Assembly (NCBI GenBank): GCA_013399115.1
Contig: VXAA01000093.1
Span: forward strand, 114,900 to 178,899
Source: Anseranas semipalmata
Lineage: Eukaryota; Chordata; Aves; Anseriformes; Anseranatidae
Direction: 5' to 3'
DNA: 64,000 nucleotides
The notes under the pieces are model-generated. The model did not search any database, was not told the origin of the DNA, and was given only the letters and a program-made list of their open reading frames with translations. Positions 39,184 through 51,042 of this stretch are shown here, piece by piece. Positions within the stretch are counted from its first letter, which is position 1, and each line of letters opens with the position of its first letter. The translations under genes and the position numbers were made by a program.

Positions 39184-39245
39184 GGAAACCAGTCATGATT
39201 GTAATAGAATACATGGAAAATGGGGCCTTAGATGCATTTCTTAGG
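39184..39245 (+). CDS. EPHA7: EPHA7 exon 12: kinase hinge
   Basis: A 62-bp exon that enters in phase 1 and ends on a codon boundary before gtgagt. It encodes KPVMIVIEYMENGALDAFLR, the beta-5 strand and hinge linking the two kinase lobes. The gatekeeper position is isoleucine (VMIVIEYM), where most EphA receptors such as EphA2 carry threonine. An isoleucine here is, to my knowledge, typical of EphA7 and supports the paralogue assignment. Confidence 0.96.
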
Positions 39246-40248
39246 GTGAGTACCAAAATGAAAACATATATAAACATATTTTAAGTTACATATATATATA
39301 TGTATATACCACTTTTTAAAAATATGGTTTTATATATGTGCATTTATATATATTTATATGCATACATTCATGTTATTAATAAAATAAAAGGCCTTTTCAG
39401 GCTGAAATGGAACTTGTCAAATACTAGCAGTTCTCTAAGTTATTTCAGCAAAATCAGATCAGAAACCAGAAGATCAGAACACACACACATTACATGGGAA
39501 TGTTCTAGGAATTAAGCGATTTAAGGTGACATAGAATTGGTGTGTCTTACTGCCACCAGCTGTATTAAGGCGACTGATACTTGAAGCCCAAAGTTCTGCC
39601 TTTTTGGAGTAGCATTTTATTTTTTCAGCATGGTAGAAATCAACACACAAGAATCCCTAAATGAACTATAGTCATGTTTAAGAGAAGAAAAAAGGAAAAA
39701 GAAAAACAAGTTCACAAGCATTTAGTGTTTGTTGAGAGTGTGTTCTGAACTGGCCAGTTCTTACTCCTTACCTGGTGTACAGTATGAAATGATGGAGAAC
39801 ACTCTATAGAGAATGGAATATATATATATATATGATAAATTGCAAGCTATGAATAAAATTATTGGTTGCTGGGGTTCCAAAAGGAGACAGTTCTCATTTT
39901 CATGTCTAATATGATTATTCTGAGAGATGAAGAGCATAGAGACAAACTATAACGAGCTGGTTCATCAGGAAAGCTCTCTTAGAAAAGACTTGCCATGAGT
40001 TAGTCAGAATTTTATGGGGATTAGCAAGTTTTTTAACTTCTAGTACATTAGCTACTCGTGCATTTCTTAACTGGATGTACTGCTTTATCTCTGAAACAAA
40101 TAAAACTTGTATTAGAAGTGAGTTTCTTTGCCCTAGGATGAATTGCCACATAGGTTGTAAATAAGTAGAAAGCTCAAGTTGTAAAACTAATTCTTATTTC
40201 TTTTCTCAGCTATACTAACAAGAATTGCTGCTCCTTTCTTCCCTCCAG
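39246..40248 (+). other. EPHA7: EPHA7 intron 12
   Basis: A 1003-base intron. It contains AT-dinucleotide-rich stretches near 39289-39360 and 39820-39833, and an upstream T-rich tract before the acceptor ctccag. No element was recognised. Confidence 0.9.
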
Positions 40249-40458
40249 AAACATGATGGACAATTTACAGTTATTCAGCTAGTGGGAATGTTGAGAGGAA
40301 TTGCTGCTGGAATGAGATATTTGGCCGATATGGGATATGTACACAGGGATCTTGCAGCACGCAATATTCTTGTCAACAGCAACCTTGTTTGTAAAGTGTC
40401 AGACTTTGGCCTTTCTAGAGTTGTAGAAGATGATCCAGAGGCTGTCTACACTACTACT
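40249..40458 (+). CDS. EPHA7: EPHA7 exon 13: catalytic and activation loops
   Basis: A 210-bp exon of exactly 70 codons. It encodes [20 protein letters not shown], then the catalytic loop [13 protein letters not shown] with its catalytic aspartate, then the metal-binding DFG in [10 protein letters not shown], and the activation loop [11 protein letters not shown] with its regulatory tyrosine. The residue after SRV is valine, where I recall isoleucine in mammalian EphA7; this is conservative. All catalytic residues are intact. The donor is gtaaga. Confidence 0.97.
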
Positions 40459-41498
40459 GTAAGAGAAATTGATATTTTTTAGTCATTTTGAGATGTGGTT
40501 ATTAAGAAGAAGCGTATCTTCTGGAGAGCAAAGGAAAGAGAAATACATTCATTGCTTGACAAATGATAACCAGTGAAAAGGAAGACAGTCTCTGCAGAAA
40601 TCTGGCTCTAAGTAGAGTTTGATATTTTTGTAACAGCATACATTTTTATTTGGTAAAGTTCTAGATATTTTGTGCAGTATCTTTATTATTCCCTTCCTCA
40701 TGATTCTTTATTTGAACAAATACAGAAGTTCTAATCACAGAAAGGTTAGTCATCTTACCTAATATGAGCCAATTAAAACATTTGTAGGGTATTATTATGT
40801 TTCAGACTAGATTTTATCTCAACAAAAAGTTGACTAGCTTGAGGCTAGACTGTGACAAAGCTCAACTCCTGTGTTTTCCCTTGCTTTTGGGTGGGATGCT
40901 TTTCTTAAATAACCATTCATCGGGCACACTATGCTCTTTATTCTTTTGTTGAGCCAGCTCTCTTTTCCCACCCATGGGGCTTCGCCGTACCTATTTTCTC
41001 ATGCTGAGGAAAGGAGGGGCCCCTGGAATCTGCTCCGACAGGCACAGGGATCCGGAAACTGCGCAGACGTTCATGGCTGTCACTCCTGCCACTGGGCTCT
41101 AAGTGGGATCCTGGTTTTAAAGTGCCAGACTGAGATTTCCAAGGAGTTGTATGACAATTCAATGGGATTTATATGCACAGGATGAGATTTCCCTCACCTA
41201 GCTTCAGCCACCCAGGAGTTAAATGTCAAGTCTAAATCAGACATCAAAGCAGCCCCTTAAAGTCAATGGAGAGAGAATCACTTGCAGAGAATTGCAGCTT
41301 AGGTGCCTAAGTTTCTACAGTCCAGGTGCTTAAGAGCTTAAGCTTCCTTAGACTCTTTTGAAAAATCTGCAATTGGTAAATTGTAATAGATGATGTAAGT
41401 GTTGATTTTGAAGTTGATAGAAATAATTATAAATGCACTCTAAGGAAGATGATGTGGAAATTTTGAGGGAGAAAAAATATATTTTTTTTTTTCCATAG
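40459..41498 (+). other. EPHA7: EPHA7 intron 13
   Basis: A 1040-base intron. It contains a CTTAGGTGCCTAAGTTT segment near 41310-41326 that resembles motifs at several other non-coding positions in the window, and a long T tract just before the acceptor (about 41481-41492). Confidence 0.85.
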
Positions 41499-41732
<234 letters not shown>

Positions 41733-43635
41733 TGAATGTAATTTTGTTTTAGGAATAAGACATATCGAAATACAGTAAGGTTCTCAAAAAGTGAAAAAGT
41801 TACAGAGCTTGCACTTTTTACCTACATCTCTAAATCATTCTTCTTCCATGTGGTTGTTGTAGGTTTCTGTCCCAAATATAAAGTAAAATTGGAACATCTA
41901 AAATATAGTAATATATGCTCTTCACTTTATTATACTTAAGCACAGAAGGAACTAATTTTTTCCAATGAAAAATTAATTCTGAGGGTCTGACCTCAGAGCA
42001 ATGATTAATCAGTTGAAAAAAGTTGTTAAAAATCTGAGTGGCAGTTAATGACCTACTTTGGCATTTTAAAGTTAATTATGCTGATTTAACAATATCCTTG
42101 TTTGCATAAAATATGACCTAGAGCAACAGGTCAGCAGTAATAGAACAGATGGGTGTTAATCTTGGTTTTTGACAAGAGTATCTATTAATATAGAAAGTAT
42201 AAAGGGAAAAGCCATGTAGGCGAGAAAGATGTCAGAAAGATTCACATTTAAAGTTCTTCAGGTAGGGAGCTTGAGGTTCTTTTTTTATTATTATTATTTT
42301 ATTTTTTTGATTGAATGATCGACATCAAAGTTTAAAAAAAATGATAAAAGTGTAAATGATGAGTCAGTTTGGCACAGTGCAAAGTTGTTAATATTTGACA
42401 GGTCTCAGTGTCAAAGATTTCATGGACTGTCAAAATATGGGCAAACAAGTCCTTGGGGCAGAGAAAGAGAAATATTTACATTCCCTAGACACCCAGTAGA
42501 TTTTCATTTCTTTTGACACCTTCCTTCTGTACTAAATTCAAACATAAAAGAAGTCTGACAGGAATATAAGATGCCTCAAAGGCAAACCTTACCTATCTTT
42601 CAGGGAACAATAAGGAAAAACTTTTAAATAAAGGGGAAATTCCAATATCTTCATGCTTCTTGATGGATTTTGAAAAGTATTCTCTATATAGAAAACTACA
42701 AGTAAAGCACACAAATTAACCTTTCTCATAAAATAGCTCATTACAATTTCTTGTAGTTTCATCTGTTTTTAGCACTTTACATAATAGTCTCCAATAGCAC
42801 ATAGATAAAAGATGGATAAATTGCTTGGTAAAATAATTTCAAATATTTTTGTGTGCTGTGATCTTTAAGTCTGTCCTGGAACATACCTCCCAAAACCTAC
42901 ACACATCCTACCAATTGCACAGACAAATCCATGATGCAAAAATGTACAGTCATCATATGGTTATTTATTTATTCTCCTCCACAGTTATCAATGGGAGTGT
43001 TTAACTGGAAGTGAAAATACTAGATGTGTCTCTTCTAATTCTGCATACATGTCCAGACAGTTTTTATATCTTAAGTCCATCATTTTGCCTAAATGTGGAT
43101 GTGGGTATAGTCATGGACCAGATCAGATCTGAAAAATCTCTCTCTCTAAGTTTGCATCTTTGGATGGCACTTGTTTAATCCTTCCTTTAAGTCATTGTTT
43201 TAGATTGATTTAGAGGATACAGATTTATGTTGCAATGTCTCTTTAAGCTTAATCCGTGCTGGTAATGGGAGCCTTCAAACCTCCGCACTTTACTTTATTC
43301 CCCTATTAGAGTTCCAGAGTTTGCTAGTTCTAGCTCTCACTAGTGTTGGTGTGGACTATTCTTCAGAAAAGGGTATAAATTTAGGTTTCCATCTTTTTTT
43401 TCTTCTTCTTTTCTGGACTCCTGGATTAAGATTAATATTTTATTATTATTATATACCCAGAAGCAGTGTGGTAACCACAAACCAAACATTACATTGTCCA
43501 GTTACTCTTACTTAATTTTTCTCTGTTCTTTGTTAGCAACCAATATGTACAGTGAACAGACCTGGCCCTCTTCTAATCTACTTTACATCCTCAGAAAGCC
43601 AAATTATGAGATAAGCATACTGGATTCTCAACAGT

Positions 43636-43638
<3 letters not shown>

Positions 43639-43672
<34 letters not shown>
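43639..43672. repeat. (TC)17 microsatellite
   Basis: Seventeen uninterrupted TC units in intron 14. It is likely to be polymorphic in length between individuals. Confidence 0.95.
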
Positions 43673-43676
<4 letters not shown>

Positions 43677-44784
43677 GTGTGGCAAAAGCAGAATTTGAAA
43701 AACAAATTGTGGCAAACGTAAATAATATAAATCAATTCTATTAGTAAGAACTCCAGCTGTGTTCTCTTTGTAGCTTTGCTTATTTTTAAAAAAAATATTT
43801 TCCCGCATCTGTTTCTTTATTTCTGAATGCTGATTTTTGGAACAACACTCCCACCTTTCTTAACAGAGTAGACACTTGTAGTATCCTTCAAATTGTCTGA
43901 GTTTTGTAAAAACTTAAAAACAAACCCCCCTCATACACAACTTTACTTATCAATATTTTGGAATGTTTTTACAATGTTTTGGATATTCCCAGCCATTCCA
44001 TCCATCTCTAGTTAACTCGTTCATTTATATTTCCAAGTTTCATCCTTCATGTTCATTTTGCTCAGAATACACATCAAAGAATCTGATTCTGTGGTATCCC
44101 CAAAGCTTTTTAAAAATATTGTCACCCTGATTCCTACCTCTCTCAGGTTTCTTTCCAGATCATAGTGAACATGGAAAAGTTGTGTTCCTGGTCTTATTCA
44201 TGTTTTCACCATCCCTAATTAGGATAAAATCTTACCTAGATTGTCTGTTATTTCTAAGTTTCTTAAATAATTTGGTGTTTGTTTTGCTGCTGGGGTTATT
44301 TACTGTGTCATTCCTCGTTAGTTTTTTCTGCATTCTGACCTCTTAAACAACTGCTTCATTTTTAACAAATGGTATGTACTGTGCAAAATGGGTTTAAAAC
44401 CTTTTATCTTCTAGAAGAACTTTTCATAGAAATTTCTGATTTACTTCTCATAGCACACCAGTTTCCTTCTCATAACACACACTAAATTAGTTTTAAGTTT
44501 TACTCCACTTTACTGCTACTTTTGACTGTGAAGAGCTGTTCTTTTGTCTTTCCTCTTAATACTGATCCAAAGGATCTTATATTTTGCTTTTAATGTTTTC
44601 TTTCATATATAGTATTGTTCTTGCAATTTCCCTGTTCTTCTCCTGCAGAAATCCTCTCTTTCCACTCTGTCTGACAGATAACTTCACTGTCTCTAAAAGG
44701 TCACCACACTCATTCTTCAAGGCATGGATGTTACTGCAGGAATTGAATATTTCTAGGTCATTTTTGAGTTGTAGGACAGTATTG

Positions 44785-44902
44785 TCATTCTAAATGTACA
44801 GATAGAAAGCTGAGGCCCAGGGAGATGAGGCAACCTCCCTGAGGTCAGAAGGACATCCTGTGACACAAACGTGTAGTAAGTGCCCTACCACTGGGTTATG
44901 CT
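44785..44902 (-). mobile_element. MIR-like SINE relic
   Basis: On the minus strand this follows the MIR order: an anticodon-side GGTTATG..AGGGCA-type start, then TGACCTCAGGGAGGTTGCCTC, then CTGGGCCTCAGCTTTC and TCTGTACATT, matching the core phrase 'tgacc-ttgggcaagtt-cctcagtttcc-tctgta' of MIR elements as I recall it. It is strongly diverged, as expected for a pre-bird insertion. Edges are approximate. Confidence 0.55.
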
Positions 44903-44949
44903 TCCTCTTTTCACAAAACTTCATTTCTGCAAAAAAGGTTTTGATACAA

Positions 44950-45330
44950 TCATGGATTTCAGCCAGCTTTTTGAAGGTCATTTTGTATTCTTTGCTGTTC
45001 TGTCTAGTTTGAAGTCCACCGCTTTTGCATTTTCTCACACAACCTGTGGAATATTTTGTATCTGAGGTTATTATTTTCACTAAACCCTGGATATTCACCA
45101 ACTTCATTTATCATACCAGATCTGTTTCCTAGGGCTAAGTCCAGAACAGCTTCTGATCTTGCTTTCTGTAAAAACTGAGGGAGAACATAGTCCTGTGCAC
45201 TACCCTTCAGGAACAAGCACGCTTCCTTAGCAATTCTAATACTGCTATGTCAGTCAATGTCAGTGTACGTGAAGTCCCCCATGAGCAGTGTTTTAGCCCT
45301 TTTTCACAAGCTTTTCTTATCTGCATTGCT
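44950..45330 (-). mobile_element. Ancient CR1/L3-type LINE fragment, endonuclease region
   Basis: Read on the minus strand, 45216-45004 is open and encodes FLKGSAQDYVLPQFLQKARS followed by EAVLDLALGNRSGMINEVGE. This parallels the CR1/L3 ORF2 endonuclease end, where a phrase of the type LLDLVLTN(R/K)EGL follows the FL..V..PTR region. Just upstream on the same strand the bases read LLMGDFTYTDIDW, equivalent to the GDFN(Y/H)PDIDW endonuclease motif, separated by a stop. The copy is therefore broken and old, and unrelated in age to the CR1 at 13835. Flanking sequence to about 45570 may belong to it. Confidence 0.65.
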
Positions 45331-46124
45331 TCCTGGTGTGCTTTCTTATCCTGCCCTCAAGGTTTACAGCAGTTTTCTGTGATTTTACTTTAACCATTCT
45401 TCTTTCTAATTTAAATCCAAATGGGTTTGGCTAAGGAAGTCAATGAATGGAAGTAATTTTTGGTTCAGATGTTTGTGATCTCCTTCGATCATATCATCAT
45501 CTAGCAGCATCTCTTATTAAATCTAACTTTCTGTTTAGGTGATATATTAAAATACCATTCAGCCAGATCTTCTTCACTCACGTGACACATTTTTGCTGCT
45601 TTATCATTAGTGTAACATGGCTAGATATAGAATATAACTTTTTTTCCTAACAATTTCTGTCTGCTAAACATTTTTCTTGGATGCTTTTGTAATATCTTCA
45701 GGCTTTTTGTATTTTATATGTGCATGCACAGATCCCTATCCATTTACAAGTCAGTTGCTTCTACCACACACTCTCTCATAAAGGCCTTGGGGCAAGTAAT
45801 AATGCTTTCTGAAATAACTCCATTTATCAATCTATCTGTTGCTCCCTTGGTAAATTTAATTGTTGCTCCCCACTGCTCACTTGACTAGGTAATAGAGCTA
45901 TGTTCTGCACATATAGAATAATATGCTTAATAAGCCCAAAGATAAAATCAGGAAACTATTTGAAGACATGAAGGTTTTTGCAATGCTGGTGACAAATTTT
46001 AGTTTATTGATTTTATTTTGCTTATTATTATTATCATTATTATTTTGCATTTCTTGCACTTGGTAGCAAAATATGTTTCTTAAATAGCCACTGATGAAAA
46101 ATGACTAACTATATTGGCTACTAG

Positions 46125-46318
46125 GTTATAAAAGCAATCGAAGAAGGCTATCGTTTGCCAGCACCCATGGATTGCCCAGCAGGACTACATCAGCTGATGC
46201 TAGACTGTTGGCAGAAAGAACGTGGTGAAAGGCCAAAGTTTGAGCAGATAGTTGGTATTCTGGACAAAATGATCAGGAACCCAAACAGCTTGAAAACCCC
46301 TCTGGGAACCTGTAGCAG
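46125..46318 (+). CDS. EPHA7: EPHA7 exon 15: kinase C-lobe end
   Basis: A 194-bp exon that begins on a codon boundary and leaves in phase 2 (AGC AG, donor gtaaga). It encodes [20 protein letters not shown], then [20 protein letters not shown] with the invariant C-lobe arginine, then [20 protein letters not shown] and the linker GTCSR towards the SAM domain. The residue between KER and ERPKF is glycine, where I recall alanine in EphA7; the position is surface-exposed and the change is probably tolerated. Confidence 0.97.
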
Positions 46319-47400
46319 GTAAGAAAAGCTTTAGTGAGTGTTCGTATGATGGTGTGAGTGGCTGGGTTCTGGATGTTCTGGTTGGTGGCTGGTTCCAGTT
46401 CACACTTGCTCCATGTGTCTCTCAGTTCTTCCTTCTTCCTGTTCCCTGTTCTTCCCTTCCTTCATTCACCCTTTTTTTTGTACTACACTGAACAAAAGAG
46501 GCTTTCATAAAATAACCAAAATAAAGAAAGTAAATATTGTGGAACTAAACAGTTCTCAGTAAACTACAGCCTACTTGTCATTCTTTCCACACTCTCACCA
46601 CAAACAGTCTCTGTTTTCCTTGTTTCTTAAAGTTGTGAAGTCTTGATGGCAAGGATCATCATATTGTAGTTTTACATGATGCATCCCTTGCCTATTAGGA
46701 ACTGCTACAGTCGAAATAGTAATTAATAATACTCATGTCTGGCCAAAGTACTTTGACATTGCTACACTTCAGATTTTTACCTTTTGTATTCTGGCTTTAT
46801 TTCCTTTCAGTGATTGCATCTCATTGTATTTCATGGTGTAGCTTTTAATGACTTCTTCATATAATTCAGGTGATTTATTTAATCTAGATCAATGCACTAG
46901 GGAATCAGCTGTCCTGTGTTCCACTCCCAGTTCTTCTACTGACTGATTTGCTGTGTGACCTTAAGCAACTTACTTTGTGTCTCTGCTCTTTCCATGTCTT
47001 TGTTTTGTCTCATCCAATTGAATAATGGGAATAGCTACTGCTATATCCTCTAAGATGCTTGAAAGAATAGTATCTTTACTTTATTCAGCAACTTCAGTAG
47101 CAGCTGCTGTCACGTTAGGTAATAAGGTTGATTTTCTGTTGGTAAAAATAGTCCATTAGGCTGATATTGCTCACTCTGACCTTTCATCTTTTACGTGAAT
47201 AAGCTTAGGAAATACATGTTGTGAGCTACAGAGTAGTCAGAGCTATTCACAGAACAATCTAAACTGTGTAAAAAGGCCTATTACTTTCTACTCTTGAAGT
47301 TTTTAATACCCCAAACTTATTTGACTCTCACCTTGCTAAATACTCCCTGATGTTTTACTCTCTTTGGAAACAACTTACTTTCCTTTTTCCTTCTCTGTAG
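46319..47400 (+). other. EPHA7: EPHA7 intron 15
   Basis: A 1082-base intron with a plus-strand MIR-like relic at about 46891-47072. The remainder is non-coding and shows nothing notable. Confidence 0.85.
46891..47072 (+). mobile_element. MIR-like SINE relic
   Basis: The phrase CTGTGTTCCACTCCCAGTTC..CTGACTGATTTGCTGTGTGACCTTAAGCAACTTACTTTGTGTCTCTGC, followed by a stretch ending AATAATGGGAATAGCTACTGCTATATCC, matches in order the MIR consensus parts 'cctgggttcgaatcccggctctgcc', 'agctgtgtgaccttgggcaagttactta' and 'aatggggataatagtacctac'. Divergence is heavy, as for a very old amniote SINE. Ends are approximate. Confidence 0.75.
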
Positions 47401-47556
47401 ACCAATTAGCCCTCTTCTGGACCAGAACACTCCCGATTTTACCACTTTCTGCTCCGTAGGCGAATGGTTACAAGCTATTAAGATGGAAAGATATAAGGAT
47501 AATTTCACAGCAGCAGGCTACAACTCTCTTGAATCAGTTGCCAGGATGACTATTGA
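47401..47556 (+). CDS. EPHA7: EPHA7 exon 16: SAM domain, first part
   Basis: A 156-bp exon, phase 2 in and phase 2 out. It encodes the linker [18 protein letters not shown], then the first SAM helices [20 protein letters not shown] and [17 protein letters not shown] domains mediate receptor oligomerisation and adaptor binding. The motif WLQ.IKM..Y.D.F is typical of Eph SAM domains. The acceptor follows a good pyrimidine tract (ctctgtag) and the donor is gtaagt. Confidence 0.97.
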
Positions 47557-48726
47557 GTAAGTTAGTACTGGGCATGTTTAACTTGCATTTAGGGAACTTC
47601 TAGGTACAATAATACACAATGTTCATCTCCAAAACTTTATCCTGAGTACAAACATGGTACTTGGGGTTAAGCCAGCAAGTTTAGCAATTCATGATGTTAT
47701 ATTAGAGCATCCCATGAAAGGGCAAATACCTACTACCTATGTGTGGCATCACTTTTTTCCCTGTTTTTGAGACCAATTGAAATAATAACAAGGGGCTAGA
47801 ATTTGAGGGAGAATGGAGCCCATTTCAAAGTATGTATATATAGGAAAATAACCACTTTGTTTCCACTACATAATTGGTACCTTTTTCCAGATATGTACTA
47901 GCAAGATGTGGAGCTGTCTTCTAATTGGCTGGGGGCTGTCTGTGTCCTGTAAGAAATGACTTCGCATTAGGATAAAAGTCTATAGAAGCAAAACAATTTT
48001 CTGAAGGCAATCATGGCCAATATTGGTACTGCTATCTTAAACAGGTCTTCTTGGCACCCTGAAAACAAAGTTCTTAGCCTGGTAGTTACCGATCACTTGC
48101 AATTCCTCTTACAGAGCACTGTTTTTATAAACAAGTTTGAAACGATATTCTCAAGTATGCAGCCCCACTCTTACCTGCTCAGTATCACTGGGGGTCTCAG
48201 CCTATAGCTTGGGAGCTGTCACCAGAGCCCAAAATCTTCTAGCAGATCAGTAGCTTTAGTAGTAGTGGAATTGAACAGATGGTTCTCTTTCATTTGCATG
48301 ATGGGTATGGGTCAATATGCAAAGAGTTTCTTTAGGCATCTCTTTAGGAAGCAGAATGTAATCCCCCAAATCTTGTATTGATACATAAGTTAATCTTGAA
48401 AGCCTCCCAAAGTATTTTACAAGAGAAGTGTCTCTTCCTCTGGGTGTCCTTAAAAGCCACAATAAAAGATTATCGTGGTGTAAAACAGTGGGCTCATTTT
48501 CAGATGTGGAGACACAATGCAGTGTAATTACATGACGCATGCTGTGTAATTACACTCCTCACTGAGGGCCTATATGGACTTCACAGTACTGGGCTGAGGT
48601 TCCAGTATAGCTTCAATGCTAGAAACCTGTAGCCTAGACCAGAATGTAGCTTTAACTCACAGTTGATTACCATACAGTAGCAGTCTAAGTTGAAAAATTA
48701 ACAATGTGCGCATTTATCTTCCCCAG
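47557..48726 (+). other. EPHA7: EPHA7 intron 16
   Basis: A 1170-base final intron. It holds two copies of a TGTAATTACA palindrome at about 48523-48532 and 48545-48554, forming a larger inverted repeat. Nothing else was recognised. Confidence 0.88.
48521..48556. promoter_or_regulatory. Paired TAATTA palindromes, candidate homeodomain site
   Basis: AGTGTAATTACA at 48521-48532 and its reverse complement TGTAATTACACT at 48545-48556 flank a 12-base spacer. Each half contains TGTAATTACA, itself a perfect palindrome centred on the homeodomain core TAATTA. A regulatory role is inferred only; the pattern itself is seen in the sequence. Confidence 0.35.
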
Positions 48727-48841
48727 GGATGTGATGAGTTTAGGGATCACGTTGGTTGGTCATCAAAAGAAAATCATGAGCAGCATTCAGACTATGAGAG
48801 CACAAATGCTACATTTACACGGCACTGGCATCCAAGTGTGA
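48727..48841 (+). CDS. EPHA7: EPHA7 exon 17 (coding part): SAM domain end and PDZ motif
   Basis: The coding part is 115 bases: one base completes a glutamate codon, then 37 codons and TGA at 48839-48841. It encodes [20 protein letters not shown] and [17 protein letters not shown]. The first stretch completes the SAM domain, with the conserved LGITLxGHQKKI helix. The terminal GIQV fits the hydrophobic C-terminal consensus for PDZ binding, as in other EphA receptors. The acceptor is ccccag. Confidence 0.97.
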
Positions 48842-49062
48842 TAGACATTTCTCCCTTATGAGGGAGGTGACAGACTGAGAGAACAGCACTGGCCTTCAGT
48901 ATATATGAAGTGCTACTAGAAGACACTTGATTTCCTGGGTCCTTCCTGCAGTGAATAGAAGAGCTACAAGAAGCACCTACAGACTTGAACTCCTAAGTGC
49001 CACCAGAATTTATGAAAAGGGAATTAGGATCCACCAGTGGTGGCAAGGAAAACAGCAGTGAC

Positions 49063-49088
49063 AATAAACAAAGTACTACCTGAATAAA
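49063..49088 (+). terminator. EPHA7: Tandem proximal poly(A) signals (AATAAA x2)
   Basis: AATAAA occurs at 49063-49068 and 49083-49088, about 220-250 bases after the stop codon. Use of either would give a short-UTR transcript. They could be decoys, since AATAAA is common in AT-rich DNA. Confidence 0.4.
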
Positions 49089-50802
49089 CATACAAACACC
49101 TTGAGCTCTCTAACCTCCTTTTTATCTAATAGACTTTTTAAATGTACATAAAAATTTAAAAAAGAATATATTTGTCAGATAAAATCATGATATTATTGTT
49201 GAATTCAACAAAATATTTTCCTTAAATCTGTGATTTCTGAATCTTTTTTTAATCATTTGTGTTTATTCTTCATAAAGACTTTCTTTTAGTATGATGTTTA
49301 TATCTTTGGACCTTTTTAGTGCTAATTCTATGACACATTACTACACTGGGTACCTCTGAAGGATTATTTGAGTTCCTAGAGATTCAATAAGCATGACCGA
49401 GCAATGTATATCTGTCCGAACTTTGGTATCCTTTTGTGCCATTTACTTTTGTTAAATCAGCACCGTATTGACATGGCTAGCTAATTGGCAGGGAGTCAGG
49501 AAAATGCAAGTTGCCAAGAGCTCTGATATTTTTTACAGAATTTTTTAAGGTTACACATATACTATCTTTTAAAAGAAAATAAAAGACAAAAAAAAAAATA
49601 AAAAATAAAAATAAAAAGAAAGAAAAGCAATAATGACCCCTAAGTAGTTCTAGGCACTTTTAGCAAATTGTTTGCAAGACTAGAGTTAAAGTGAGATATA
49701 TTCTAAGATGTAGATCTACAACTGTAAACCTACTGAGGCACTATGTTGAATGGACAAGTGATTGTAGGAGTGTCTCAGAACACGGATGCAGTTCTCCGGT
49801 GTTACCTAAACCATTTAATCTGAGCACATCACATTTTTTTTTCAATACTCTGCATTAACAAATCAGAGAGAAATAGCTGGCATATATTTTATATGAGTTT
49901 AAGTTGAAATCAGTCCAGCTGTGAGAATAAGGATGTAGATTTTATATTAGAACCGTAGAGCATGAGTCAAGGGGCAGTTCAGAATTTTCATGGTTTTTAC
50001 AAGCTTTTGCTGCTCTGAACAAACGTGTGTGTATGCTCACACAGACACAACAGTCATTCATCAGGAACACAGATGCAAGTGTATTTGCTCAATGGAATAT
50101 CTTTTTACACCATTTACTTATATATGTATTTTATTTGATTAACCGTAAGCAATAACAAAGCATGTCTTTACAGATATTGCGGGAATGTATATGAAGCAGA
50201 GAGAAATGCTTTAAAAATTTCTGAAAATTGTGAACTACCCTAGCAGTGAAATGCTGTACTTCCAAAGAGAATTGGGCTGCTTCTATTGATTTTGATAGAG
50301 AAGGATCCCAGGGATCAGTCATAAATTGGTCTTGTTTGATAATGTGGGCATCCACACAAAAAAAATAAAAACAAAAGAAAAACCCTGTAAATGTTCCTTT
50401 GTACAACTTGTAAATTTTATTTATACTGTCTTGGTTTGTACACACATTTATGTGTAGTGAGCTCTGAATACATTGAAAATGCACTATATTTTTCTATTTT
50501 ACTTGCAGAGCATCACAAACAAACATGTATATTCAGTGCTACATAATGTGTTTTCCCACATTTAGGACCAAAGATAGTTATCAAAAACTTAAATGCATCA
50601 CTTTCCCCCCTCCTTTTTTGAACCCCTTTTTAGATCACTGTACAGTTATATTTGTCATTTTATTTATTTGTTTCATTAGAAAAATCAGTTTGGTTACACC
50701 AATTTTTGTCCCCCCACCTTTGTTGAAGAAAATCTGTAAAAAGCTTTTAATTAGCATAATCCCGTTACATAGACACTTCCATTTGTAATCTTTGTAATAG
50801 AC

Positions 50803-50810
50803 TGTAAATA
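50803..50810 (+). promoter_or_regulatory. EPHA7: Pumilio-type element in the 3' UTR
   Basis: The octamer TGTAAATA matches the Pumilio recognition consensus UGUANAUA. It lies in the presumed 3' UTR in transcript orientation. One copy of an 8-mer is weak evidence on its own. Confidence 0.3.
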
Positions 50811-51036
50811 TATTTTTGGAACTATAATGCAATGTGCATAAGGGTTATTTTTCAGTGTCCATATATGATTGTTTATACAATTCACAGCACTTTACAGTCA
50901 TGCTGAGAAGCCTAATTTATTGCCTGGATTTGGGCAGAGTAAGAAAAAAAGGTGAATATTCTTATTTCATATTAGATTGTCAGTCAGCAGAAATGGACTT
51001 ATTTTCATGTATGCAGCTCAAGATGTTTTTTTAACT

Positions 51037-51042
51037 ATTAAA
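51037..51042 (+). terminator. EPHA7: Candidate poly(A) signal (ATTAAA)
   Basis: The common variant hexamer ATTAAA follows a T-rich stretch and is itself followed by TTTTCTAAAAAAATG. It is the provisional transcript end chosen here. Confidence 0.35.
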
